Shown here: positions 24,801-36,539 of the stretch, piece after piece
Layout of the letters: each line of letters opens with the position of its first letter
How positions within the stretch are numbered: the stretch's first letter is position 1
Assembly: GCA_003550305.1 (NCBI GenBank)
Contig: QKYT01000044.1
Location: 54,153 to 118,152 of the forward strand
Source of the DNA: Glomus cerebriforme
Taxonomy: Eukaryota; Glomeromycota; Glomeromycetes; Glomerales; Glomeraceae
DNA: 64,000 nt
Direction: 5' to 3'
Made by a program: the position numbers and the translations under genes
The notes under the pieces: generated by a model
Seen by the model: the letters and a program-made list of their open reading frames with translations, nothing else
Told to the model about the DNA's origin: nothing
Database searches by the model: none

Positions 24801-27166
24801 ATTTGTTCTTTCTCAGATTAAGCAGGAATATAATTCCTTTGTTGAAACTATTCGTTATAAACGTTTGTTCTCTGCACAACTTACCTATTTACATAATATT
24901 GTTTTGTTTCCCAAAATCACTTATCATTCTCAAATTACTTTTATCTCCCTCAGTAAAAGTTCTTCTTTAATGGCTCCTTTTAAAAAGCTTTTTAAACATA
25001 AACTTAAATTAGTTTACACGTTCCCGGATGCTCCTCTTTTCTCATCTAATCATTTTAATATCTCTTCCTTGCATTTGGAACTGCTAAAACAAGCAGGTGT
25101 TGATATTTTTACTGGTCTTAATTCCAACACTTCTTTTTCTCCTCTTTTGCGATTTCGTATTGCTCTTTTACAAGATTCCTTATGAATACCTTAGTCCTCT
25201 TTATCTATTCAAGATTGGTCCTCTTGGTCTAAATTTCCTAATGCTAAGCATAATTTTTTCTTTAATATCTTGAGACATTTTAGTTCTCATAATTTTGCTT
25301 TCTCAGATGTTTCATCCTCCTTGTTACTTGGTCCTGTTTCTGGCAGTTCTATTCCAATTTACGAAATTCTTGGACCATCGCATACTAAATGTTTATCTTC
25401 TCTCTGTAACAAATGTATTCTGTTTTTATCACAGTTATTATCCTATGATGGAACTTATCTTATGGATTGGAAGGAATTATCTTATCATTATTCCTTTCGT
25501 TGCTATGCTATTCCCCCTCTGTGGTACTAATTTGCAGCATCCAAGATTTGCGTTAATTCAGCTGTTTCCTGTAGACTCAAACCAGAATTTGTTTTGGATA
25601 ACAATTTCTCCCTGGATATTCCCTATCAATCTATCCCATTTAACCATCCTAATAAACATTTCGGTTTTCACTGGATTGCTATTTGGCTTCCTTTTGCCTC
25701 ACGTACTGACTTTGTTCATATTTTCAAATATAATCTAAGAGCTCATACTGCCTTTGTTGATCATTGGCTACTGACCACTCCGTCAGTTTCCTCACATACC
25801 CCTGTCTCGCAATTGTTGTCTCTTCGACAGTGTTCTGGCTGTTCCTTAAACAATTATCTTTACTATTCTTCGATCCTTTCCAAATAGAAGAAATTGGACC
25901 CTATTCATTGCTCTTTTTCGGTCGATTTGTCCTTTACGGTGGTATTACCCTCCGTATCGAAATACCATTTAAAACACCTGGATTCGATGTCCTTCAAAGT
26001 TTCCATTAAAACTATTTTCTCGCAACTTACCTCCTTAATTTCAGATTTGTCAGTTTTTCATAACTGTATTCAAAGTTTTTCTCCTCCCATTTTGGCTCAG
26101 AATAACTTTAATTTTTCTCAATTCTGCGTTTTTCCTGATAATTTTTATCAATTTTACATTGATGGATTCTTTGTCCTAGTTGATAATTCCACTCGCCTTT
26201 CTTGTGCTTGGGTTCAAGCTGACTCAGATGATCGTATTATTAATTCTCTAGCTGTTCCCCTTATCTACTCTTTTGCCTCTTCTTTGATTTCAGAATTAGC
26301 TTCGCTGATTCTGATTTGTTCCTTTATCCCTGATAATGCCCATTTGGATATTTATTCAGATAGTATTTCTGTCATTAATGGTGTTAATGCTATTGTAGAT
26401 AATCCTAACATTTCTCTGACTGCTTTTCAAGGACACTTTTTATGGTCGATTTTTGTTAAATTTTTAACGTCTAAGAATTTGTCTTTTACTATGCACAAAG
26501 TTTCTTCACATTCTGATAATTATTTACATAATCTCGCTGATTCTATGGCCAGATCTTGTTCACGTCATTCAGATTTTCATTTCCTTGATAAAGTTTCTTT
26601 ATCTTTTCCCTTCTCTTTGGTTGTTGCCTTCTCATTTAATTCTTCGAGACTTGATTCTCCTCTCTGCAAGACTTTTAATAGTTACCTGTTCTATCATGCA
26701 TTTATTGATGTGTTATCTTTAAATAGATTCTCATATTTGATCCCTTTGATCGATCTGATCGATTAGGATTTATCCTGGTCTAATTTAAATTATTTTATCC
26801 CTTGTTTAGATCTTTCGCCTTCTCAAGCTCAAGATCGCTGAATAGCTCATATATCCTTCCGCTATAAATTACAGTTTTTGGAACTTCCAACTATGGATGT
26901 CATGAATTCACGTTGCTCTTGTTATTCTTCACAAGAGTTGTTGTGTTTCTTTTGCCAATCTCATCCTGAATCTTTCTCCCACCTCATGAATTGTTCAGCT
27001 TCAATTAGAGCTGTTGATTTTCCAGATGGCCCGCCTCTTCCTCATAATAACTTTCCATTTCTTTTCCAGTCCTTTAAAGAATCTTTATTGGACTCAATTA
27101 CTATTGCATGGTCCAAACATTTGAATAAGGACGTTTTAGACTTCCCTTCTAATCAAGGGTTTTTTG
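21890..27166 (+). pseudogene. LINE ORF2: endonuclease - reverse transcriptase - RNase H
   Basis: Polyprotein for target nicking and reverse transcription. The ATG at 21890 opens MNINNIDNYDRLLC; a frame break near 22000-22030 leads into the main frame. Endonuclease: THNIREG (about 22059), GDLNFDLDN, SSDHLMV. RT: SKAFDSIDLSIL (motif A), GIDQGEIISPLL (motif B), YMDDSTLIS (catalytic motif C). RNase H: FYIDGF, SELASLIL, IYSDSISVING, and HSDNYLHNLADSMAR. The end carries CFFCQSHPESFSHLMNC, a CxxC-H-C motif. From 22059 to 25182 the frame is open. After it come TGA 25183, TAG 25192, TAA 25528, TAG 25885, TAG 26764 and TGA 26839, all in the same frame, so decay is by nonsense changes rather than indels. 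The 3' end is lost in the gap. Confidence 0.88.
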
Positions 27167-28056
27167 NNNNNNNNNNNNNNNNNNNNNNNNNNNNNNNNNN
27201 NNNNNNNNNNNNNNNNNNNNNNNNNNNNNNNNNNNNNNNNNNNNNNNNNNNNNNNNNNNNNNNNNNNNNNNNNNNNNNNNNNNNNNNNNNNNNNNNNNNN
27301 NNNNNNNNNNNNNNNNNNNNNNNNNNNNNNNNNNNNNNNNNNNNNNNNNNNNNNNNNNNNNNNNNNNNNNNNNNNNNNNNNNNNNNNNNNNNNNNNNNNN
27401 NNNNNNNNNNNNNNNNNNNNNNNNNNNNNNNNNNNNNNNNNNNNNNNNNNNNNNNNNNNNNNNNNNNNNNNNNNNNNNNNNNNNNNNNNNNNNNNNNNNN
27501 NNNNNNNNNNNNNNNNNNNNNNNNNNNNNNNNNNNNNNNNNNNNNNNNNNNNNNNNNNNNNNNNNNNNNNNNNNNNNNNNNNNNNNNNNNNNNNNNNNNN
27601 NNNNNNNNNNNNNNNNNNNNNNNNNNNNNNNNNNNNNNNNNNNNNNNNNNNNNNNNNNNNNNNNNNNNNNNNNNNNNNNNNNNNNNNNNNNNNNNNNNNN
27701 NNNNNNNNNNNNNNNNNNNNNNNNNNNNNNNNNNNNNNNNNNNNNNNNNNNNNNNNNNNNNNNNNNNNNNNNNNNNNNNNNNNNNNNNNNNNNNNNNNNN
27801 NNNNNNNNNNNNNNNNNNNNNNNNNNNNNNNNNNNNNNNNNNNNNNNNNNNNNNNNNNNNNNNNNNNNNNNNNNNNNNNNNNNNNNNNNNNNNNNNNNNN
27901 NNNNNNNNNNNNNNNNNNNNNNNNNNNNNNNNNNNNNNNNNNNNNNNNNNNNNNNNNNNNNNNNNNNNNNNNNNNNNNNNNNNNNNNNNNNNNNNNNNNN
28001 NNNNNNNNNNNNNNNNNNNNNNNNNNNNNNNNNNNNNNNNNNNNNNNNNNNNNNNN
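27167..28056. other. Assembly gap (890 N)
   Basis: A run of N. From the flanks it should contain the end of LINE ORF2, its 3' UTR and tail, and about 200 bases of hAT-like copy B (the part matching about 61839-62050 of copy C). Confidence 0.95.
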
Positions 28057-28348
28057 CATTTAAATCTAATCATTAGATCTTGCTCCGACTTCAATAATCT
28101 TTAAATGTTTATAGTATTTTAACTTCGTCAATATCGAAGCTAGAGAAATTAAACATATACCATTAGATTCGTCTCAATGAGATAAATTTAATGGTGGTAA
28201 AATCAATAAAATCGGATTACTAGATCGTGAGATAATGTCAATTTCGCATTGTTATACAAAACGTAATTAATTACGGAATTACATAATTAATTACGATTAC
28301 GGAATTTCAGATTTTGGATTTGCCAATTGAATTTCGAAAATAACTATA
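28057..28348 (+). mobile_element. hAT-like non-autonomous element, copy B, right part
   Basis: The sequence follows copy C from about 62051 to its end, including the third palindrome (28159-28195), and closes with TAACTATA. It is followed by GCTAGCAC (28349-28356), the partner of the 8-bp repeat left of 19608. Confidence 0.75.
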
Positions 28349-28580
28349 GCTAGCACTAGGGTATGGAAATGAATTAGAGCATATTAACTATCTAAGGAGG
28401 GTCTTGTTTCAGTCCCTACTCTGAGGACTCATATTGCGTAAGTGTAATGAGTGAAGTTTTTCTAACATTGTTGAAGGATTTATATGTGCTATGATCACTT
28501 TATATGTAAATGGCTATGTATACAAATTTATGCTTTAAATAAAGTATGACTATATATCATCTCGTTTTCAAAAAAAAAAA
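28349..28580 (+). mobile_element. 3' end of an older poly(A)-tailed retroelement
   Basis: A less AT-rich stretch (TCAGTCCCTACTCTGAGGAC near 28411) runs to AATAAAG-type signals (28540-28546) and ends in an A run at 28570-28580. This looks like the 3' UTR and tail of a LINE-like element, inferred from the tail and composition. It hosts hAT-like copy B. The upstream part probably lies before 19608. Confidence 0.5.
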
Positions 28581-29435
28581 TAAATCTATAGTAAAAATTT
28601 GGCAAAACTAAATGTAGGATTTTAGAAGAATTTAAATAAGCAATCTTATTCAGTTCTCAGTACTATTTAACCTTTTAATAGCAAACAGAATAGTATAATT
28701 TTTTGTTATTCTAAATAGGATTAAAATCAGGCTAGAAAGATATATTAAATGGTATAATTCTTGCTATTTCAAGTCTTAATTCTAAGCCAAGTAGAATATT
28801 AGAAATTTTATATATCAGGAATTGAACCTAACGCTAATCTTATTTTAATCTTAAATTCTATATTAGATTTTCAATATTATTCCTAGTATTGCAGAAGTGG
28901 TTGGGTACTTAATAAAAAATTCATAAAATTTGTATATTAGGAAATGGACAAGAAAGCATTTAAACATTAGTATATATTATTTGGAATTTTTGTTCCAAAA
29001 CCTTCAGTTTTGCTCTACTACTTTAATCTTAAAGTTCAAGGTTAAGTTATTTGTGTATAATAAGCTGAGCTAATTGTAATCAAAGATTATAAAACTAGTA
29101 TTATATTATATTATATAAATAAAATATTTATATTTGGAATTGCATGTAATATTTTAATTCGAATTTAATCAAATTTTGGCCAGAATTATAAATGAAAAAT
29201 GAAAAATTGGTGATTAACTCCATAATAAATACCCAATTTTTTTATTTATTGCCAATTACATTCTTTTTATATGATAATATCAACTATCAGACTAGCAATT
29301 AAGCAGTTACTTATTTAACGAGTTAAATTTTTGTGACTTTTAAATAAAAAAGTAAACTATTTGTAAGTTTGTAATTTTTATAGGGTTTAATTTTAAGACT
29401 TCTAGTAATAAACTTCATTTTGGATGCAGTCAACA
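28581..29435. other. AT-rich intergenic DNA, no gene seen
   Basis: Only AT-rich sequence between the nested repeats and the hairpin element upstream of the helicase gene. No coding frame or repeat pair found. Confidence 0.5.
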
Positions 29436-29529
29436 TTTCGGATTTGCAACAACCCTAGCGTCACCCAGAAAAAATGGTGGCCGGCGGGCTACCATTTTTT
29501 CTGGGTGATGCCAGGGTTGTTTCGGATTT
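29436..29529. mobile_element. Small hairpin element with 10-bp flanking repeats
   Basis: Two arms of about 33 bases (29450-29483 and 29487-29519) are near-perfect inverted repeats with three mismatches, all transitions, around a GC-rich centre (GGCCGGCGGG). Direct repeats TTTCGGATTT lie at 29436-29445 and 29520-29529. A 9-10 bp duplication is typical of Mutator-like transposition, so this may be a minimal foldback MITE. It sits about 170 bases upstream of the helicase start codon. Confidence 0.6.
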
Positions 29530-29701
29530 ACTAATTAATCATTTGTCTTGTTGAGTGGCGAATCAGTGATTAAATGTATTACACTATTATTACTGTAAGC
29601 GGCAAAAATTTTCAGTTTACTATATATAACTACGCGACAGTCGCGTCACGTTGAATTAACTACAACTTTCACTTTTTTCTATTAAAAAAAAAAAAAAGAA
29701 A

Positions 29702-32700
29702 ATGGTTTTACTGGAGATAAAAAAAACTACCGAGCAAAATAATATGGTCTTATTACCACCAACGAATATAACTGCATATAAGTTTCCTTTTCAACCATAT
29801 GATATTCAATATGACTTTATGAAAAACTTGTATCAAGTTATCGAAGAGGGAAAAGTTGGCATATTTGAAAGTCCAACTGGAACTGTACGCTCTTATATAT
29901 TTCTTTGAAATCAAACGATTTTTTAATGAGGCTAATTATCATTACACTTGATAAATTATGTTTACGCGTCTTTTCGATATTTATTAGGGAAAATCTTTAA
30001 GTTTAATATGTGGTGCTATAAAATGGTTGAAAGATAATGAAGAAAGATATGATAGAGATGAATATTCGAGTAATAATGACAATTGGTCGGAAAATACTGA
30101 AGGTAAAAAAAAAAAATTTTTTTATTAAGAAGGTGAACTGAATGATTTTGACGTATTACTTTGATTCAATAGAGCCATCATGGGTCGTAGAATACAGTAA
30201 AAATAAAAAACGCCAAGAAGAGTTTGCAAAAAAACAAGAATTAAATAGAAGAATTCAAACGATTAGACAAAAGGAAAAATTGGAAAGGCAAAAAGCAACT
30301 TTTCAAATGATTGGTGGTAGTGTCATTCGAAAAAAATTGGTATACATTATGAAAAAATCTCATATCACTTTGTAATTTATATTAGTCTAATTGTTATTTT
30401 ATTAATTAGAAAAAGGACCATAGTAATGATTTAGGATTGGAAAGAGGTAAAATAGATTATGATATGGAAGAGTATTTGGTGGACGAATATCATAGTGATG
30501 ATGAAACTGAAAATCATGAAGAGAATAATAATATGTCCGCGCAAGTGAGAGAACTTTTGAAAAGGTTTACTAATTAATAATATGTTTTCATTTTTTTTAC
30601 GAGTTGATAATTTTATCATCAAAAGTTGATTTAATTTTTTTCAGATTTCAAGAAGGTAAAAGCCTTGAGAATTTTAATGACAATAAAAACTCTCGGGAAT
30701 TGGACGAAGAAGAACCTGATGAAATAAAGGTAAGAATATTTTATAATAATTTTGATTTTTCAAAATTTAAGTACTAAATCGCGTAGTTTTTATGAAACAT
30801 AGATATATTATTGTTCTAGAACACATTCACAATTAACTCAATTCGTTAATGAACTTCGTAAAACTGTATATGCAGAAGATTTGAAATGTGTTTCTCTGGG
30901 CTCAAGAAAAAATTTATGTATTAATGAAGAAGTCAGAAAATTAAAGAGTATTAATAAAATTAATGAAAAATGTTTGGACATGCAAAAAGCAGGTATCTAT
31001 CACAAAACTACTGTAGTACGAGTTTAACATAACTTCATATCATTATATATTAATTAGGTCAAAAGCCTGAAAAAAGATGTCCATATATTCCTGTAAGAGA
31101 TAAATCGCGTATGTTGGATTATAGAGACCACGTGTTGGTAAGTTTGCAAGTTTTTCTTTCTTATAAGGTAATTATTCATAATACATTTGAACCAATTATA
31201 ATATGAATTGGGAATCGATACAGGCTTCAGTACGTGATATTGAAGAATTAGTTGATATAGGTCGTAAATTAAATGCATGTTCTTATTACGGTACTCGAAG
31301 AAGCATTAGACAGTGTCAGGTATTGAAATCTTTTAATACGTGCTATGAAGCTCTTAATTTTTATTTATTATTTGATTTTAATTTGTATTATAAAATTACA
31401 GATTGTTACTCTTCCTTATAATCTACTACTTCAAAAATCTTCACGGGAATCAATGGGGATTTCACTTAAAGATAACATTGTTATTATTGACGAAGCTCAT
31501 AATCTCGTTGACACAGTAACTTCAGTTCATACTGTTCTAATCAATTTACCACAAATAGTGAAAGTGCGCTCACAATTAAATGCATATCTTGATCGTTACA
31601 AGAAACGATTGTTGGGAAAGAATATAATGTATATTCAACAAATCTTATCATTGTTAGATGCTTTAATAAAATGCCTAACAGCATTTGAGAAAAAGTGCGA
31701 AGAGAAAGGAAAAGATAAAGAAGGGATGAATTATATTAAATCTGTGAATGATTTTTTACACTTATTGAAAATTGGTGATCTAAATCTATTTAAAATCGAA
31801 AATTACTTGAAAAAAAGTCAAATTGCCAGAAAGGTGAATGTTTAATTGTTTGGTGTTAGTATATTTAACCTTTGAATTTTTTAATTTATTTAAATTATCG
31901 GAAATTATGTAGTTAAATGGATTTATTGATAAAGTTAATGTTGATAATCAAGCGCAGCAAACAAATAGTAATTATTGTCCAAATTTTATTCTATCTATAA
32001 CATACATTATATACATATATATTTATTCAAATATTATAGATGAAAGTAATTCGTCGACTCTTCCATCATTAAGCCAAATTGAATCGTTCCTTATGTCATT
32101 AACAAATGGCAATCAAGATGGGCGCGTTATTCTTGGGTTCCAACAGATAGCTGTTTCTGTCGAAGGAAAACGCGAAGTTACAACAACAAATTATATACCT
32201 TATTTCAAGTATTTATTATTAAATCCTTCAAATCAATTTAAGGATATAGTGGAAGATGCAAGAAGTGTTATCTTGGCTGGCGGAACTATGGAACCCGTTA
32301 GTTACAATTTTTATTTAGCTAATTATTTGATTTTGAGAACTAATATTTAAATTTATTCTTTATTTTAATAAAGACTGATGACCTGATAGAACAATTATTT
32401 CCATATCTTCCATCACAAAGATTAAGTAAATTTTCATGTGGACACATCATACCACCTGAGAATTTATTGACTTTAACACTATCAGAAGGTCCTATGGGAG
32501 GAACCTTTGAATTTACTTTTGAGCGGCGCGGTGATATTAAATTGGTAAATTTATATTGAACGTGTTATGTTTATATGTTTAAATTTGAAATTTATTATTA
32601 TTATTTTTTTTAAGATCGATGAATTAGGTCAAACTATTGTAAACCTTTGTAATGTAATACCTGATGGTGTTGTATGTTTTTTTACATCTTATGCTTATTT

Positions 32701-33489
32701 GGAGCAAGTTTATAAACGATGGGAACAAAATGGAGTCTTGGAAAGAATAAGGAAACATAAAATGGTATATATGTATAGCGATTCAAATTATGGATATAGT
32801 AGTTCTTATTTCTTATCAGGTTTTTCAGGAGCCACGCGAAACACAATTGGTCGATAAAGTTTTGAAAGAATATGATTTATATATTCATTCTTCTAATAGC
32901 AAAAATGGAGCAATATTGCTTTGTGTTGTAGGTGGAAAAATGAGTGAAGGAATAAATTTTTCAGATAGATTAGGAAGGTAATTATTTTGGAAATTAATTT
33001 ATGTTAAAATTTTTTTAACTAAAAACATTAACATAATATTGTTAAATACAGAGGAATAATAATGATTGGATTACCATTTGCAAATTTAACTTCAGTTGGA
33101 TTAAGCGAAAAAATGAAGTTTATGAATCAAATTGGTGAAAATTCAGGTGAAAAATCGTCCAGTCCTTCACAACATGGAAAAGAATATTATCAGAATTTGT
33201 GTATGAAAGCAGTAAATCAATCGATAGGTAATTTATATTATATGTAACACGTTCAATTTTTTATATATTGAGTAATTTTTAATTTATAGGTCGAGCAATT
33301 CGTCATCGACACGATTATGCTACGATAATATTAATTGATAGAAGATTTAACACTAATAATCGGATTAGACAAAAATTACCTTCGTGGATAAATCGAAGTG
33401 TAATAGAATGTCAAAATTTTGGTCAAATTATAGGTAAGGTTGCTGGATTTTTTAAAGATAAAAAAGCTAAGGAAACTTTATCACAATAA
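29702..33489 (+). CDS. CHL1: ATP-dependent DNA helicase CHL1 (DDX11-like, XPD family)
   Basis: Iron-sulfur superfamily 2 helicase with 5'-3' polarity that supports sister-chromatid cohesion and replication-fork stability in the nucleus. About 16 exons. The start [14 protein letters not shown] is followed by the Q-motif region [13 protein letters not shown]. Walker A SPTGT/GKSLSL is split by intron 1 (exon 1 ends 29884). Motif Ia [10 protein letters not shown] follows. The Fe-S cysteines lie in [25 protein letters not shown] and NACSYYGTR. Motif II is [10 protein letters not shown], then [31 protein letters not shown] and GRAIRH (motif VI). A charged insert between motifs I and Ia is typical of CHL1 rather than RAD3 or RTEL1. 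It ends TLSQ at TAA 33487-33489. Confidence 0.93.
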
Positions 33490-33770
33490 CATAAACGCAA
33501 ATAAATAAGTATACAATAATGACAAAGATGAAATCTATAATAAAATAACCAATATAACATGCCAGTTTATTTTAACAGTATTTTCTTCACAGTAGTGAAT
33601 GTTTTTTTTATTCTGGTTAAAAAGTTTATTAAATGAAACTAAAATTAAAATTTAAAACAAAGTCGACAGTTTAAAGTTTAAAAGTTTTTTCTCTATATTT
33701 TTTATTAAAATTCAAAAATAATATAATAAATAACATGATATTTGCTTTAAGCAAGTAGGATATTTAGCTA

Positions 33771-36242
33771 CTATTGTCTGTTATTTGTAAAAGCAGCAGA
33801 GCACTTGGCCATTGTCTGGCTAGCCCGTGAAATACTATCAGTCATATAATAATCTTGAATTATAGACTTGAATAAGGCTCCTGTTGGTTTTGTGGTTTCA
33901 TTCACCAGTTGTGTAAGACCTAATTCAGGATTATTCACATTCTCAACAACATCGTATCGTATAAGATGTGGAGCAATATCGCTCATGCGATTACGAAGTG
34001 AAAATATGTCATCGTATGGTAATGTAACACCAACTACCTCTGACAAAGCTCGGATGATCTAACCATAAAAACAAATTTATATTTTCATTGTGATAAAATA
34101 ACAAAAATATATATATTAAATTTACCTTCCAATCTTCACGTGCAGCACCTGGAGGTGGAACTGCTGCCCGTGTCAATTGTGTTCGACCTTCAGTGTTCAC
34201 ATATGTCACACTCTTTTCTGTATAAGCAGCTCCAGGAAGGATTACATCGGCATAATGTGCACCAGTATCACCATGATGTCCCTGGTAAACTACAAATGCA
34301 TTTTTTGGTATATCTTGCGAGGTAATTTCATCCGCGCCCAATAAATAAAGAAATTTAGGTGTGATTTTTGAAGCCGTTGCAGATGGAACAAATCCTATAT
34401 CATAAGCTGCAGCTCGACTTGCAGACTATTAATATATTGCAACAAATTAAAATACTAAGTGTCAATTAAAAAATAATTTGATAATACCATACATCATTAC
34501 TAACCCTTTGTAATACGTTGTATCCATTCCAATTATCTTGGAAGAATGAGGTTTCATGTTTTTTTGCTATTTTGGATATAGTAGAAAATACATATTCAGA
34601 ATCAGGGTTATCTAAGATACCACTACCAACTATAATCATAGGTCTCTTGGCTTCAGCAATCTTTTTAGCGAATGGATGACTCCCATTTAATATACTTTCA
34701 AGTGCTTCGCTATTAATGCCAATATGATCATATTCATAAGTAGTATTAACAGCATGACCTATTAATCCAATATCTAAATCATTATGAAGATAACTCTTCA
34801 AAATTCTAGTATTAATTATAGGACCTTCATGACGTGGATTAGTGCCTACTAGTAATAGTACATCAGCTTTTTCAACACCAGCGATCTTACTGTTAAAGAG
34901 ATAATTTGACCTAAAATCAGCACCATGGGCAGGCATTTGAGATCCGTTAGTAGTATCTATGGCAAGATTATCTGAACCAATACGATTAAATAGATCCTTA
35001 AGAGCAACTAAACTTTCAGTATCTGCAAGCTGTCCGGCAATTGCTTTTGTTTCAGGACCATTAACCTTATAAATTTCGTTAGCAATATGTAACAAGGCTT
35101 GTTCCCATGTAACAGCTACAAATTTATCAGCTTGACGAATTAAGGGCATAGTAAGTCTTTGTCTCTTTAACCCATCAAATGCAAATCTTGTTTTATCGGA
35201 AATCCATTCTTCATTCACTTCATCATTTGTTTTAGGCAAGATTCGCATAACTTCGACTCCTCTTGAATCTACTCTAATATTACTACCAATAGCGTCTAAA
35301 ACATCAATCGATTCTGTTGTTTTAAGTTCCCATGGTCGATATGAAAAGGCATATGGTTTTGCAGTTAAAGCACCAACAGGACATAAATCAATGACATTCG
35401 AAGACATTTCCGAATTTAATGTACGTTCAATATATGTGCTAATTTGCATATCACTGCCTCTTCCGGTTGAACCTAAATCCTGGAGTCCAGCAACTTCATT
35501 TGCGAATCTAACACAGCGTGTACAATGAATACACCTATTCATACTCGTTTTAATTAAAGGACCAAAATCTTTATCTTCAACCGCACGTTTCCCGGCAACT
35601 TCGTGGAATCTACCTCGATCACTGCCGTAACGTACAGCTTGATCTTGTAAATCACATTCCCCACCTTGATCACAAATTGGACAATCTAAAGGATGATTAG
35701 CTAATAAAAATTCCATTACGCCTTCACGTGCTTTTTTCACAAGCGGTGTATCAGTTTTTATCTTCATTCCGGGCATTACAGGCATTGCACAAGAGGCGAT
35801 AGGTTTTGGTGACCTTTCCAATTCAACAAGACACATTCGACAATTACCAGCAATAGATAACCGCTAATTTGATCCAAATTCAAATAAGTTTTGAATCTTA
35901 CATTTTGATAAGTCAGTTAACGGTAAGATAACTTTTGGATAGTTTAACAGACCTCGTGATAGCAAAAGCGAGGTATTGTGTAGCCAGCTTTTTCACATGC
36001 TTGAATTACAGCACTTCCTTGTTCTATCTTAACAGGATTATTATCTACAAATACTTCAACTTCTTGTTTTCTCGGTGCACTTAAGTTGAAAGAACGAACT
36101 CCTTCAAAAAAAATGATTAAGCTATTAATGTTTATTCACCAAAATGTGTAAAGCATTATATACTTTGAACTATACCTATAGTTCTATGTGCGAGGGAGCC
36201 GAACCTTCTTGTAAGGGTTGAATTGGAAAGAATTTTCGACAT
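33771..36242 (-). CDS. NDUFS1: NADH-ubiquinone oxidoreductase 75-kDa subunit, complex I
   Basis: Largest peripheral-arm subunit of mitochondrial complex I, carrying iron-sulfur clusters in the electron path from NADH. The first exon encodes a basic presequence ([20 protein letters not shown]). The 2Fe-2S cluster: CYHE, then GNCRMC and ASC. The N5 ligands: [14 protein letters not shown]. The N4 ligands: CIHCTRC and later LCPVGAL. A molybdopterin-oxidoreductase-like domain follows ([34 protein letters not shown]). Exons join in phase, including [12 protein letters not shown] at 35863. It ends TNNRQ at 33771. The gene converges with the CHL1-like gene about 280 bases away. Confidence 0.95.
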
Positions 36243-36539
36243 TAGTGATAATACCAAGAAATATAGTCTTTCCTCGAAATGGTTGGTTTTAAATAAACGG
36301 GTATTACAACAAATTCAATTTTACAATGTTTATGCTACGATATATTAATATGAACATATACAATTGTAAATTTAACAACTAAGAAAGTGAATTTTCGAAA
36401 TCTTTTGAGTGGCTTTTAGTTACACGCATTTTTAGTGGACCGATTATTGTGATTTGTGGCGCAGCGATGACAAATTATGTGTGACAAATAGGATAACAGG
36501 TAAAAATTTATTGTTGTCTTTTTTTTTAAAGCGGGTAGT

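Larger units (their letters stand above)
19825..28056 (+). mobile_element. Non-LTR retrotransposon (LINE) with EN, RT and RNase H, inserted in copy B
   Basis: It carries ORF1 (19929-21856) and ORF2 (21890-27166, running into the gap). The order AP endonuclease, reverse transcriptase, RNase H and a C-terminal Cys/His motif fits the I/Tad-type LINE groups known in fungi. Codon use is rich in C and T and less AT-rich than the surroundings, so this arrived later than the DNA around it. The left edge is where the hAT-like sequence breaks off. The 3' UTR, tail and right edge fall within the run of N. Stop codons in both ORFs make this copy non-autonomous. The subgroup needs phylogeny. Confidence 0.85.

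Noticed and set aside
27136..28104. Long open frames across the run of N
   Set aside because: They are produced by unknown bases in the assembly gap and have no evidence value.
28795..28870. TTAGGTTCAATTCCTGA resembling a T-arm on the minus strand
   Set aside because: A five-base stem can be drawn, but no matching acceptor stem, anticodon arm or D-arm was found.
33868..34325. Plus-strand ORFs opposite the complex I 75-kDa subunit
   Set aside because: Antisense shadows of well-conserved exons.
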